From Boothiomyces macroporosus (Eukaryota; Chytridiomycota; Chytridiomycetes; Rhizophydiales; Terramycetaceae), in assembly GCA_027604185.1 (NCBI GenBank), contig JADGKB010000008.1, positions 173,930-237,929 on the forward strand: 64,000 nucleotides of DNA. Direction: 5' to 3'. A program made the position numbers and the translations under genes. Under the pieces are notes generated by a model, which had not been told where the DNA came from, did not search any database, and saw nothing but the letters and a program-made list of their open reading frames with translations. How positions within the stretch are numbered: the stretch's first letter is position 1; every line of letters begins with the position of its first letter. This document shows positions 12,990 through 24,521 of the stretch, piece after piece.

Positions 12990-14158
12990 ATGAAGCAAGG
13001 AATGTAAGTAAAACACTAATCTGAGATCGAAAGAGGAAAGGGAAGAGACAGAGAGGATCGAGGCGTTCCTGAAAGAAGAGAAGAAGAAGTATCTGGCACT
13101 CTCTGCTGAGCCAAAGCTTTTGATTTTGGGGACTTCAGACTCTGGAAAATCAACGTTGCTAAAGCAACTGAAAATACTACATGGAAAAGGGTTCACCGAA
13201 GAAGAGCGATCCTCTGCAAAGCTGGAAATAAAAAAAGCCGTACTCAGTGCTTGCAACGCGCTGCTCAATGAGTGTGACGATCAATTGCAACAGGTTAGCA
13301 TTCACTAATGCAGAATTATTTGGACCTTAGTTTTTATTGCACAAGCTTTATTGATTTGAATGAGCCATTTACAAACTACGCGATTCGAAATATCCTGCAA
13401 ATGTGGAAGGAACCACAGGTCATTGAAAAGTATAATCTATTGGTCGATAAGCTAATTCCTAGAACGACCGAAAGGTATTTGCATCTAATGTAGATTCATT
13501 GAAGAGGTGGAGAGGATTGGGGCTAGGGATTACCATCCAACAAACAATGATATTCTATTACTACGTACAGTTACGCAAACGGTATCAGATACAGTTTTTG
13601 AATTTTCCAAAGTTCGAATTCATTTTTACGATGTGAGTGGGCTACAGCACCACAGAAAACAATGGATAAGTTATTTTGAAGATGTGACAGCCATCTTGTT
13701 TGTAGTTGCTTTATCCTCATACGACCAAACGCTGATAGAGGATCCTTCTATAAACCGCATGGCGGATGCAATTTCGCTCTTTGATCAAATCTCGAATCAC
13801 CCGCTACTTGTCAAACCTGATATCATTCTATTCTTCAACAAAAAGGACATTTACGAAAAGAAAATACTAAAGTCGAATATTGTTAATTATTTCCCAGAGT
13901 ATAAAGGTAAATGATATTAATGAAAGGAAAAGCGGGAAGTTTTTCACAAGGATATAGCTTCTTTGTAACACATTTCTAACAATAGAAAAAAACATTTATT
14001 GCCATACCTAAAGCTCAAAAGAAGACGCTCTATGTTCATCTTACCTGCTGTACCGACACGGAAACCATGAAAACCATCTGTTCCAACCTATTGTAATTGA
14101 TGCTAATTGTAGTGAGAGCATAATTAAGAGAGATGCCAGCGAATTTGGTCTTATTTAA
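12990..14158 (+). CDS. Heterotrimeric G-protein alpha-like subunit, copy 1 (348 aa)
   Basis: Exons 12990-13003, 13026-13293, 13314-13474, 13494-13906, 13927-13964, 13986-14092 and 14113-14158 total 1047 nt. The six introns are 22, 20, 19, 20, 21 and 20 nt. The 348-residue product is full length for Galpha. The P-loop is GTSDSGKS at residues 40-47 (canonical GAGESGKS), so Gly42 is Ser and Glu43 is Asp. Switch I keeps Arg (172) and Thr (175) in ILLLRTVTQ. Switch II reads DVSGLQ instead of DVGGQR, replacing the catalytic Gln with Leu. NKKD is intact and the TCAT box is TCCT; the C-terminus ends FGLI. There is no N-terminal MG myristoylation motif (MKQG). GTP binding looks possible but hydrolysis is expected to be poor. 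Two sister genes lie at 50.6 and 52.4 kb. Confidence 0.9.
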
Positions 14159-14187
14159 AATAAAGTCTTTGATTATAGGTTATTTTA

Positions 14188-15212
14188 TTAAAAGTCTTCG
14201 TCCAATGTGAACTTTGTAGGTTGGGATCTGGTACTGTTCATCACACCAGATTTTTGGTATTCACCAACCTTCTTTTCAAAGAAATTAGTCTTGCCTTGCA
14301 AAGAAATCATTTCCATAAAGTCAAATGGATTGGTGGCTTTGTAGTGCTTTTCAACACCCAACTCAACTAGCAAGCGATCTGCTACAAATTCAATGTAGGT
14401 TTTCATCATTGTGCTGTTCATGCCAATCAAATCTACGGGAAGAGAATCAGTCAGGAACTCTTGTTCAATAGAAACAGCCTCAGTGATGATTTCCAAAATT
14501 CTTTCGGTTGATGGCTTCTTTTGCAGCAAGTTGAACAAGAGACAAGCAAAGTCGCAGTGCAATCCTTCATCTCGGGAGATCAGTTCGTTGGAGAAAGTCA
14601 ACCCAGGCATCAACCCTCTCTTCTTTAACCAAAAGATGGCAGCGAATGAGCCAGAAAAGAAAATACCTTCTACCGCAGCAAATGCAATCAATCTTTCAGC
14701 AAAGGAAGAAGTACTATCAAAGATCCATCTCAAAGCCCAGTCAGCCTTCTTTCTTACACAGGGAACTACATTAATGAAAAAGTACTTGTATCTAGAGCAT
14801 CAAAAAGATTATTTCTGGTTTCAGGATCTTTGATATAAGTATCAATCAATAAAGAATACATTTCACTGTGGATATTTTCAATCATGATTTGGAAACCATA
14901 GAAGCATCTGGCTTCAGGAATTTGAACTTCATTCGAAAATCGAGCGACAAGGTTTTCATTGACGATACCATCAGAAGCTGCAAAGAAAGCCAGCACGTTC
15001 TGAATAAAATAGCGCTCGTCGTCATTAAGTTTCTCTTCCCAATCAATAGTATCCTTGCTGAGATCAACTTCTTCGACAGTCCAGAAGGAAGCTTCGGCTT
15101 TCTTGTACATCTGCCATACCTAGGTCAGTAAGAGTGTTACCTGGTTGTATTGAATCGGGAATAAAACTAATCGCTTCAAATTTGGGGTCAAGATTGGTTC
15201 AGTTTCAGTCAT
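14188..15212 (-). CDS. RNR2: Ribonucleoside-diphosphate reductase small subunit R2 (327 aa)
   Basis: This is the class I ribonucleotide reductase radical subunit, which works with R1 to make dNTPs in the cytosol. Exons 15212-15141, 15119-14786 and 14765-14188 total 984 nt; the introns are 21 and 20 nt. Family landmarks are [48 protein letters not shown] (which carries the radical Tyr), [10 protein letters not shown] and the R1-binding tail ending FTLDEDF. The N-terminal extension is short: about 20 residues precede RLVLFPIQY, whereas many eukaryotic R2 proteins have 40-60. The gene converges on Galpha copy 1 with 29 bp between the stops. Confidence 0.95.
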
Positions 15213-15423
15213 TTGAGATCAGGAAAGATTCTTTTTAATTTAGAAAGTAATTCTGTTCGGACTTTCTGGACTACTGTGATGTAACTTAGTAACTTTTTTT
15301 TGAGGAAAATTTCAATTGAGGTTGCGCAACGGAAAATGTAAGGACCAGAGTCATTTCCGCGCAGTATTATTACAGATGAAGGCTGTCTAGGATAGGATTG
15401 TCTTTGCATGAGTCATCACCCGC

Positions 15424-15792
15424 ATGTGCGGCCACCACCTTGGAAAAACTCTCTTTATGAAAAATCTGGCAGAGCATATCCGAGTCGAAATGCTTGAGCG
15501 GGATAAATATATACAAGATCGCAGCTACAAATATAATGCAGATATTCAAAGTGCTTCTTTAAGTGTGAAACCGCACTCGGGTGACTTTATGTACATGTCT
15601 CCGCATATGGGCTGGGAGGGAGAAATGTGGTCGTGTTGCTTAAACGACGATCGATCTACTACTCATTGCCCTCCCAAAGCAGTAGCGAAACCACCAAATA
15701 CAGTCCCATGTGCTGGTTGTAAAGTTAACATAGACCAAACCAAAGTGCGCTGTCAAAAATGCATGACTGAACTTGAAAAACTGTTTAAATAA
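15424..15792 (+). CDS. Small protein with C-terminal zinc-ribbon-like CxxC pair (122 aa)
   Basis: This is a single-exon ORF starting MCGHHLGKTLF. It has a charged helical segment (residues 15-40, around HIRVEMLERDKYIQDR), a Cys/His-containing middle (WSCCLNDDRSTTHC) and a C-terminal CAGCKVNIDQTKVRCQKC knot resembling a small zinc ribbon. I do not recognise a named family. An overlapping reading that starts at 15410 (MSHHPHVRPPP) meets a stop after about 30 codons with no usable short intron, so it was not chosen. The stop lies 12 bp from the stop of the convergent GH31 gene. Confidence 0.6.
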   Translation: MCGHHLGKTLFMKNLAEHIRVEMLERDKYIQDRSYKYNADIQSASLSVKPHSGDFMYMSPHMGWEGEMWSCCLNDDRSTTHCPPKAVAKPPNTVPCAGCKVNIDQTKVRCQKCMTELEKLFK

Positions 15793-15804
15793 ACCAAATT
15801 TATT

Positions 15805-18530
15805 CTAGAAATTGAAAACAAAGACTTTATCGGTGGTTGCGCTCACAAACGAAGAGTATGCTACAGCGACAAGGTTGTTTTCAGTAAACGTATATCCAGA
15901 CTGCCCATTCAAAACAAAGCTGTTTGAGCCAAGTGGAATAAATGCTCCGTTAACAGTTACACTGGTGAATGGAGTGTTTGCTTGTGGCAGCACGACTTCT
16001 ACTCCATACTGTCTGGATTGCGGCATGCCAGTAAATGATCCAGTAGTGCCCTTGATAGTAACAGTGACTGAAGTAGCACTTTGCACTTGAGATATAGCAG
16101 TGGTGGCTCTGGTTCCATTCAAATACGCACTGGTTACGCCGTCATCTTCAACATGAACAAAGGAAGACCCAGCTTTTGTAGGCCACACTCGTGTAATCAA
16201 AGTGTTAATCACAGTACCATTAGCTTGAAGCCCTTGAGAGTTGTAAGTGTTGTCATCAACGTATGCTTTCGTAACAATCCCCCCTGCAAGTGCCAGCACT
16301 GGTGTTGTTGAAACTGTGACTCCATTCACATTTTGGGTCAATGGCCTCGAAATAGACTGTCCAGTGCTAGTGAATTTCTCATGGGTGTGGTAATCAAACC
16401 AAGTACCTGAAGGCAGATAAACGTTTATACTTTGAGTACCATAATTTGCGTCGATTGCAACCATCAAAGAGTTGCCCAACATGAATTGAGAGCCCAAACT
16501 CCAAGTATTAGAATCATTTTGGAAGGCCAAGAACATTGGACGGAATATTGGTTCACTGTTCATATTTGCGTGATGAGCCAATGCATAATAGTATGGAACA
16601 AGCTGGTATCTTTGAACCAGGTTGAATTTGTTTGAAGGAATATCCCCAATTTGAGATGGATTAGTTTCAATAGACATATCAGGAGGGTTGTTGATACCAT
16701 TGTTGTACTGACCAGCATGTGGTCTGAGAGGGATGTCCATCCAAGAGGAAACCATGAACCAACGAGTGAAAGTAACTGGTTGACTATTGGTGCACCCGCC
16801 TCGGTTGAAACCACCAGCATCAGATCCGTAAAAGTCAATACCAGCCATAATAATATGCTTTTGAGAGCCAATATGGTTACCCAATACTGGCAGGTTACAA
16901 CTAACATCACCACTCCACATTGTAATCCCATATCTCTGGATGCCTGAGGTACCAGTGCGGACCATGGTAGTTGGGCGACGGCGCAGATTGTGTCTTTGAT
17001 AGCCTTGATACAATCTCTGGGTTGCCAATAATTGGTAAATGTTGTGAACATCACCATGGTTGGTGTGCCAGTTACCCAAATCATCGGGATATCCCCAGTA
17101 TCTAGCTCCATCATTGAATTGTTCCGGCTCACCTAGAGTCAAATACAATTACCCAAATCTATCCAGTGAGCAGTAACATCAACTTGCGGCGTACTTGGGA
17201 CACCGGCACATTTGGTTGCATCTACAACACACCCTTGAATGAAAGCACATCTTTTACAATCCATCCATACATCAGATCCAGGCGAAGTCCAATCAATGTA
17301 CCCACCAACCCCCCACCATGGGTTGTAGTTGAGGATTGAAGGTGGTTGATTATAGCCTGTTGTCGCCAACGCTTGATTTTTTTGAAGTAACTGGAAAGTA
17401 GGATTGTTTTGCCCAATCAGAGGCTCTTCAATCATGGTAACACCGACACCGTATTGACTACGCATCTTGTTTACATTAGTAACCGGATCAGGAAAGTTGG
17501 CCAAGTCCCAAGTCAAACTGCCAAAATTGGTATGGGTTAAGTCTTGACCATTTGGAATTTCGCTAATTAATCCACCAAACCACAGCAGATCTAGAACAAT
17601 TCCATCGACTGGCATATTCGCAGCTTTCAACTTATCCAAGTTTTGGAAGACTTCATTAAAGCTTCTGTATCCAAATAGAGATTGCTGCATACCAAACATT
17701 TCTCTGGAAGGCAGCTTTGGAGGGCCAACCAATGTTAGATACTTTTGACGGAGAGAAAGCAACGATCTACCCTGGAACACAAAGAATCTGATATTTCCCC
17801 ACATATTTACACTATATGTGTTGGAAGTAAAGTCCCAATCGTGCGGATAGATATTGTCAATGAAAAGAGCCCAGTTGTAGTTGTTTGGGCCCAAGGCATA
17901 CATAATGGGAAATTGAGTAGAATCCGAGGCGCCGGAATCAAATGCTTGCATAGCATTGCCATACCTAGTAGCACTTGGATCTCTGCCACGAGCGAGAGGT
18001 TGGGTGTATTTCTTTCCAGCAAAATTGCCGTTAGGAGAACCAAAAGCGCTATCAGCAGCAAAGCCGGTAGCAATACCATAAACAGCTTGAGTTTGTTCTT
18101 TGGTAAACTGCAAAACTTGTAGCCCAGTGTTTAGATTTGCATAGGTAAAAGTGGTCAAAGCAAAGTTTTTCTCCAAGTCAAAAACAGTAATCGCCAACGT
18201 GTTTGGATCAATTGTAACCCTCATCTTTGAAGTGGAAAATTGGTATCCAGATGAGGCGACATTGTACACTGAAGGACCGCAGTTGTAATTCGCTCCAAAG
18301 TTGTCAGAATCAACCATCTACATTAATTAGTAGTGTACCTGGGATAGATAGATATTCCCTGGCGGCTTTGCCCTGTTGGTTGCGGTTTCAAAGTGCAGGA
18401 CATCATCTTTGAGAACTTCGACAGCCAAGTATTGTCCAGAGCTAATTTGCTTTACAAACCGTTGTATTCCAATACAATTGGCGGTGACAGCACCAGTTAA
18501 AAGAAGAGCGTGAATAACTTGGTACAGCAT
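15805..18530 (-). CDS. Secreted glycoside hydrolase family 31 enzyme (894 aa)
   Basis: Exons 18530-18339, 18317-17153 and 17132-15805 total 2685 nt; the introns are 21 and 20 nt. The N-terminus MLYQVIHALLLTGAVTANC is a signal peptide. The GH31 N-terminal beta domain is followed by a TIM barrel with PSREMFGMQQSLFGYRSF. The nucleophile motif WIDLGEPEQ is created only after removal of intron 17133-17152. WSGDV is the probable acid/base site and AGIDFYGSDAGGF is conserved barrel sequence. C-terminal beta domains follow. The DLGEPE form of the nucleophile loop, rather than the DMNE of ordinary alpha-glucosidases, is more often seen in GH31 transglycosylases and related bacterial-type enzymes. The exact substrate (alpha-glucan hydrolysis, transfer or lyase) is open. 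It probably acts outside the cell or in the wall. Confidence 0.9.
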
Positions 18531-19145
18531 TAGCTGTATCCATCTCGATCATCGCTTAAAAACGAATCATAAGAGATCATATGACATATTGCAGTTCTCG
18601 ACCTATCCAAAAAAAGCAAACGAAGTGAACAGCTGACGTGAAAAGGATTATCCTCACTGACAAAAAATGACCAACGCCGAAACGAAAAGAAAACGAATAA
18701 CGAGGATTTCAAATCGAAATGCGCGGTCAATAACTGTCCTGTTGCATTCGGAATATTAGGCTCACTTTGGTTTTTGATGGCAGATATTTTCCTTATACTC
18801 TGACTTTTGAACATGCAAATCATACATGCAGATGATACCTGAGCAATGAACTTTCCAGGCTTGCGAGTCTCAACAACCGTTCATAATTTAACACCACACA
18901 TTGACCAATATGAATGCTTGGTTCTTCCATTACTGAAAAGGAGTTTGTATTAACCTCCTAATTCATAGTTACATCTTATGAAAGCTTGCAACTTTTTGGG
19001 AATTTTCACATGGACGAATGTGTTAGAATACCCGCCTGAATCAAGAATAGTTAAGCGACTAGAGGTAGAAATAAACTCACATAGCCCTACTGAATTCGTG
19101 AGTGAGTTTACAGAGTTGAACCTAAATTGCAAATCAAACATTTAT
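18531..19145. other. 615 bp intergenic region upstream of GH31
   Basis: The region lies between the start of the GH31 gene and the stop of the P450 gene, both on the minus strand. Short frames exist on both strands but none has family-like sequence or joins through a 19-23 nt intron. It probably holds the GH31 promoter. A TGACGTGA element occurs near 18632. Confidence 0.5.
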
Positions 19146-20747
19146 TCAAGCTTTTGGTGTCAATTTTACTTTAACATTTTCAGTTGGCTTTGATAATCCC
19201 GCAAATACTGAAGCGAATGTATAATCAGCCTTTTCAAATTGAAGATCATAAGTACATAGAATGACTGCGCATAAGATCTTGATTTGCAAACTGGCAAATT
19301 TCATTCCTGTACAAACGTGTCTACCTGCTATTAATATTAATTACCTAAACCAAAGCCAACGAATTGCTCAGGCAGCTTATTTCCACCAACGCACTTTCCA
19401 TCTTTTATGAATCTGTATGGATTGAAAGTATTGGAATCTTCATTTACCTTTTCATCATGGTGAATGATTAATTGTGAGTTTAAAACCACGGATCCTTTGG
19501 GAATTGTAACGGATTCAACTTCAATATCGCTGGAAGCTATTCTAGGAACAATACCGGTTGAACTAATTCTCAATGATTCCAATAAGCAGGCATCCAACAG
19601 ATCCAAATCTTCAAGTAACGCAGGGGCAATGGAATCGCAAGCAGTGCCAGGTTTGGTTAGTCCATTGGCTTTGAGAAAATCGGCAAGCGGTTGCAGTGAC
19701 TCTACTACCTTTGCCTTGATTTCTGGGTTTCTGTTCAAGTGAATCAAGAGTAATGTGGTGGCAATATACTGATTTAATACCGCGGCGTCAACTAATCCAC
19801 CAACCGAAGCAATCGCGTAATCCAAATCCAAAAACTGAGCCTTTGGGTCGTATATTCCTTTTACAAGCGAGCTAACCAAATCTGGACCTTCGCGCTGTTT
19901 GCTGGTAGTCATGCTGTTTAATTCGTCAAGATGGCTGTTTACATAGTTTGTAATGATTTCTCCAACAGTAGAAATCATTTTGTGGTAAATCCTTTCTCGT
20001 TCTCGAACTAGTGGATAAAAGTTTGGAATAACCGCATGCCATGGGTTTCTTTGCATCATTGATTCAATATCTGCTTCTCTGATACCTTCCACCAACCTTT
20101 CTTGCTGTTCTTTAGTTGCGGTAGCTTGAGTAAACGTTCTTACAGACATGGTAGAGACAGTGTTGTAAGTAAAGTCCATCAAATTTTCAATAGTGTCCTG
20201 CTGGGCAAGCTTTTCAGTGATAGTAGGAAGTAAGATTCTCCCAGCCCATTCAGACAAATTCTGAGGACGAAGCAATTTGGACAAAATAGATACGGTGTCA
20301 ATTCTTTCCACCTTTCTATGATCTCCTTTGAATATCTTTGCGCGAACACTTCCAAGCAGCCATTCATACCCGTCAGGAAGGGATAACGATGGATGAGAAT
20401 AGAACAGTTTGACACCTTCAGGATCCTTCATCATGTAAGCGGAAAAGAACGGGAAGAGTCGTACACGAATAAGTATATGATTCTTGAACTTTTCAGCTTC
20501 TAGCGCTTGAGAAATAGCCGATCTGCATTAAAATAACTTACCGAAGAGTTGTATCCTTTCGTATTGAAAACCAGACGCTCCACAGGTTGAGAACTGGTAG
20601 ATCCTTGCTAGCTCTTGACCTGTAAAACAATGCGAAAAGGAGAGCAAGAGCAATCCCGATTGCACCTGCTTTCACTTCTTTTGTTAGCTCTGGTAATGGG
20701 AAGGGTAATTCATTGAGCTTCCCCAACCCAACGTTCCACATTTTCAT
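19146..20747 (-). CDS. Cytochrome P450, CYP7/CYP8-like (520 aa)
   Basis: Exons 20747-20542, 20522-19345 and 19324-19146 total 1563 nt; the introns are 19 and 20 nt. An N-terminal membrane anchor (AGAIGIALALLFALF) precedes the catalytic domain. The heme-binding loop FVGFGLGRHVCTGMKFA is complete only after the last intron is removed; the Cys is the fifth ligand. An ESLR-like K-helix (LLESLRIS) is present. The I-helix region lacks a classical AGxDTT and reads YAIASVGGLVDAAVLNQY, as in CYP7/CYP8-type sterol hydroxylases and prostacyclin synthase. I therefore place it in that clade only tentatively; the substrate, possibly a sterol or oxylipin, is unknown. ATG 20747 was chosen because the reading further upstream relies on a TTG. 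Confidence 0.85.
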
Positions 20748-20824
20748 TTGTAGAGGAGTTTTTGGAGTGATGCGGCAGTGGTCAGTGCTCAATGGTTGTA
20801 CAAAAATAGTAATGGATCTAGGTT

Positions 20825-23501
20825 TTATTGTTCAAATAACTGAATACCGTGGCCAACAACTACGATGTTGTTGCCGCTTACATCCATATCGGAAATATCG
20901 GCCACATCCACAAATGTGCGGGATACAAACTCAATTCCATTATTGATTTTGTACTCTACTAGTCTTTGATCAATTCCAACGCTGATCATTCGCCCTTTCT
21001 CTAGGTGTATTCCAGTGACGCTACTTCCGTGATAATTGCCCGAGTATATTGTCTCCCCAATGATGAGAGACACCAAGTTATCATCTCCGCCACTAGCAAC
21101 GCATATTTCATTATCAATCACTTTTACATCCATGGCCTTTACCCCACTTTGGTGTACTTTATATTCAGTAACAAATTCCAGTTTATCTGTTACCCGCCAT
21201 TTGACAATCTTTCCGTCTGTAGCAGCACTATACAAGTACAAACCACCATGCTGAACAAGCCTGGTTTTCTGGACACATTTGTGATGATAATCAGTTTCAA
21301 ATAACAGGTCAAATCCTCGGTTAAATTTGTACAGTCTTATGAATGCATCAGAATTGGCAGTAACGACACAGTCACCATGAACAGTCAAATCCATTATTCT
21401 TGCTTCGGTATCGGACTTCAGTGCTTGAGCTATTTGAATACATGTCAGATTTTGAATATCTAGTTTCCAGCAGTACAATTCTTGCTGAGACCCGCCAGTA
21501 AACAACAGACCGTTCTGGTAATCCAAGCATCTGATGGAAGCTTCATGTTTCTTGCACCATAATACCCTTTTCAAGCTATTTTTGTATGAATGGAAAGTCA
21601 GAATAGAGTCTTCACCACCACTAACAATCAACCCATCGACAAATTTACAAGCCCTAGTTTCTAATGAATGGTAGGGCTCGACCAAATTCATATCGGGAAA
21701 ATTAGTATCAGATAGTTTTTGAACATAGTTGATATGCTTGTGTTTAAAGTAAGCAAACTCTAAATGATTCAATAATTCATCATGGATTTTTAGCTTCCAT
21801 ATTCTCTTTGCATTGCAATTCACTGAAAACATTTCACAGTTTTTGGATTGGTTGAAAATAAAGAATCTGGCGTTAAAGAATCCAGCTAGAAATATGGTCG
21901 AGCCAACTTTAACAATTTGCTCCAGCCACCCTTTTGTAATTCGTGTTTTGTGAATAGTTTCCAAAGTGTATCCTACTGCCAATTCTAAATTTGTTTTCGC
22001 ATCTGATTTGTAGAACAGAAAAGAGTTGAAGAGACCGTCTCTACCAACAGTTGATATCTGATATTTTTCTCCAATTCTTTCCAACAAGATATTTGTTACC
22101 GCATCTGAACCATGTATATGTCTGGCAATTAAGCATGGCTCGATTGGGGCAGGCTTTTCAAATTCTTGGATTTGCATGTATTCTTGGATTTCTAGTTTTC
22201 TAGTTGCTTGAATCTCAAATTCATAACAACAGAGAGCACCCTTCTTTGAGCCACACACAACTATCTTTCCATCATACTTCATTTCAAATACTTGGAAATG
22301 AACTGCAGGACTCAATACTCCTACTAGCTCAATATATTCATTGATTCTAAAACAAAGGATTTCCTTTTCTTTAGAAACAAAGATAATCAAGTCATTTCCA
22401 AATTCAAATCCAAAGATTTGCAAGATTTTCGTCTCAGTTTGTAATTTAAACTATCTTAGTATTTTTTACCTTTCTATTTTGGAACAAAATCAATCCATTG
22501 TTGAAAGCAATGGTGTTTTCATTGACAGTTACAATATGAGAATGCCCTTTAAATTCTGAATCCGTAAAAGTCTTTTTTAGTCCGTCCTTGTAGGAGTAGA
22601 AATTCCCAAGCTCATCAACGATTTCCAAATTCTTTGTGAATCCAAATGACTTTGGCACATTTGGTAATTCAATAGTTTCAACTTGGCTATCGTCATCAAT
22701 TCTATTTTGTTTCAATTCTTCAAGGTTCCATAGTCTAATTCCACCATCTCCACCACCAGTAGCAACTATTCCATCGATTACGTCCACACTCCATACATTT
22801 CTGCTGCCATGTCCTTCCCATACAGTCAGCAAGTCACCTTTTCTATTCCATACTCTGCAAGAAGCATCTTCACTAATACTAACAACATATTCGTTGTAAA
22901 ATATAGCTTTCCAGACTCTTCCTAGGTGGCCATGAAATACAACACAGTCACCAGTTTCTACATTCCAGAGTCTGACAGTTCTATCATCACTAGTAGATAA
23001 AATATAACCATCCTTGTATTCTACACTGAACAGTACACCTTCATGCCCAATAAAAGCCTTTTCATTCCAAATAATTTGATTAAATATAGTCCCAGAAAAA
23101 CAAGAATTATTGTAAACACACCCAGAATAAAGCATACACCTAGAATCATTCTTTTTTTCCGAAATCAAATTCCCATTCCAGTCCCTAATCTGTAAATTAT
23201 TATGGGCAGTAAGAATTGCAATTTCGTTTCCAAATTCAAAATCAATTATCCAGTCATCGATTTCAAAAGAGTGAATGATGTTGAAATCGAGTAGAATGGC
23301 AAGAGATTTCTGGCCAGATACGACAGTGTACTTGGAATGCTTGATTTTCAATATCCTTGCCATTTCAAAGATTTTCAGTTGTTTGGTTTCGTGCGTATGG
23401 ATATTGATCTTTAGAAGAAACGGTCCGCTTCCTACCAGCAATTCGTCCTTGTTGATGAATTTCAGAGCAGTAATTTGGCTCTTGTAATCGATTTTTTTCA
23501 T
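20825..23501 (-). CDS. WDR6: WDR6/Rtt10-like WD40 protein (885 aa)
   Basis: Exons 23501-22470 and 22450-20825 total 2658 nt around a 19 nt intron. The protein is almost entirely WD40 repeats. The most diagnostic block is GHEGVLFSVEY, STSDDRTVRLWNVETG, then HGHLGRVWKAIF and VSISEDASCRVWN, which is the central signature of WDR6/Rtt10. A second propeller follows, with SVDVIDGIVATGGGDGGIRL-like blades. WDR6 partners the Trm7/FTSJ1 methyltransferase for 2'-O-methylation of tRNA position 34 and also affects endosomal recycling. ATG 23501 (MKKIDYKSQ) is used; the longer reading starts at TTG. A tandem repeat tract lies directly upstream. Confidence 0.8.
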
Positions 23502-23528
23502 GAGTTGAAATTTTTTTACTGACAAGAT

Positions 23529-23697
23529 CTGGTATATATTAGTAGTTCTGGTATAGATTAAGAGTTCTGGGATATGTTAGTAGTTCTGGGATATATTATT
23601 AGTAGTTCTGGTATATATTAGTAGTTCTGGTATAGATTAAGAGTTCTGGGATATGTTAGTAGTTCTGGGATATGTTAGTAGTTCTGGGATATATTAG
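23529..23697. repeat. Tandem repeat tract, 18-20 bp units within a 79 bp higher-order repeat
   Basis: About nine copies of a unit like AGTTCTGGGATATGTTAGT follow one another with small changes (GGTATATATT, GGTATAGATT, GGGATATGTT variants). The same run of variants beginning at 23529 begins again at 23608, giving a 79 bp higher-order period. It lies just 5' of the WDR6-like gene and is not coding on either strand. Confidence 0.85.
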
Positions 23698-23785
23698 GCT
23701 GCTCTATGGTTCATACCTTACCGAAATCACACACTCAGATATCTTGTTTAAAATCACCACTCCTCTCTGAAATAAATCTTGTTTA

Positions 23786-24335
23786 TTACGAAAAAAAGGA
23801 GGATCTCTTTAGTTGATCTTGAGCAGATTTCCATACAGATGAAAGGGTTTGATCGGCAATAGGAATACTGTCTTGCTGTTTGGCTATTCTAGAACATACA
23901 ACACTGCTATCTGTCTCTAATATAACCCTGCATTAGGAACACTTACCCATCATCAATAGTTTCATCCAAGACTAATAACACAGTATCCAAGTTATCCATT
24001 AAACTTCTCTTTTCCATTTGGTTCTTTAATAAATTTGAACATGCGTCAATAAAACAATTCAATACTCCAACAAGCATAATTTCATTTTCATCCAGCCCTC
24101 CAACAACATAAATAAACAAATCCACAACCGGTTTGTAGACCACTACCAGATTATCAAATAAAATGATATCCGAATTAGTTCTCCTGGTTTTGTCAAACAG
24201 GTTTTTTTCTAGTTTCTGAGCGTCTTTCGGTTCGATTGGGTAGTAGTATTTGGATAATAGTTTTTTACCTTCAGAGTCGAATATGAAGACGCTTTTGATT
24301 GATTTTAGGGTTAGATTACACCAAGTCTTTACCAT
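23786..24335 (-). CDS. RET3: Coatomer subunit zeta (176 aa)
   Basis: This is the small longin-like subunit of the COPI F-subcomplex, acting in Golgi-to-ER vesicle coats. Exons 24335-23947 and 23927-23786 total 531 nt; the intron is 19 nt. Matching strings are VFIFDSEGKKLLSKYYYP, KNLFDKTRRTNSDIILF, VVYKPVVDLFIYVVG, NELMLMAVLNC-like NEIMLVGVLNCFIDA and LDETIDDGVILETD. The last of these crosses the splice. ATG 24335 (MVKTW) is preferred over an upstream TTG reading. Confidence 0.93.
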
Positions 24336-24397
24336 AAGATTGCTTTTTTTTGATTTAGAAATTCGCAACGTTGAAAAGGGTTGTTAAATAACCACAG

Positions 24398-24468
24398 GGG
24401 TATAAAGTTAAACTAAAACGATTGAGAATACCAGGGTATAAAGTTAAACTAAAACGATTGAGAATACC
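24398..24468. repeat. Two-copy 36 bp tandem duplication
   Basis: The sequence starting GGGTATAAAGTTAAACTAAA at 24398 is repeated directly at 24434, almost without change. It lies between coatomer zeta and a membrane-protein gene and contains TATAAA within each copy, so it could influence transcription of the flanking divergent or tandem genes. Confidence 0.85.
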
Positions 24469-24521
24469 GGGGTCAAATAAGGTTGATCCTCTGGTAACCT
24501 TAATAGAGTATAAATAGCCAA

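Noticed and set aside
12924..13268. Minus-strand ORF opposite Galpha copy 1
   Set aside because: It is antisense shadow of the Galpha coding exon; Ser/Phe-rich composition reflects the opposite frame.
18530..18823. Minus-strand ORF upstream of GH31
   Set aside because: It has low-complexity composition, no domain and no splice link to the GH31 signal exon.
19950..19990. P450 CYP51 (lanosterol demethylase) assignment
   Set aside because: The I-helix and heme-loop context fit CYP7/CYP8-type better than CYP51 motifs.
23529..23697. CRISPR-like array
   Set aside because: The units are contiguous variants of one sequence with no unique spacers, and the window is eukaryotic.
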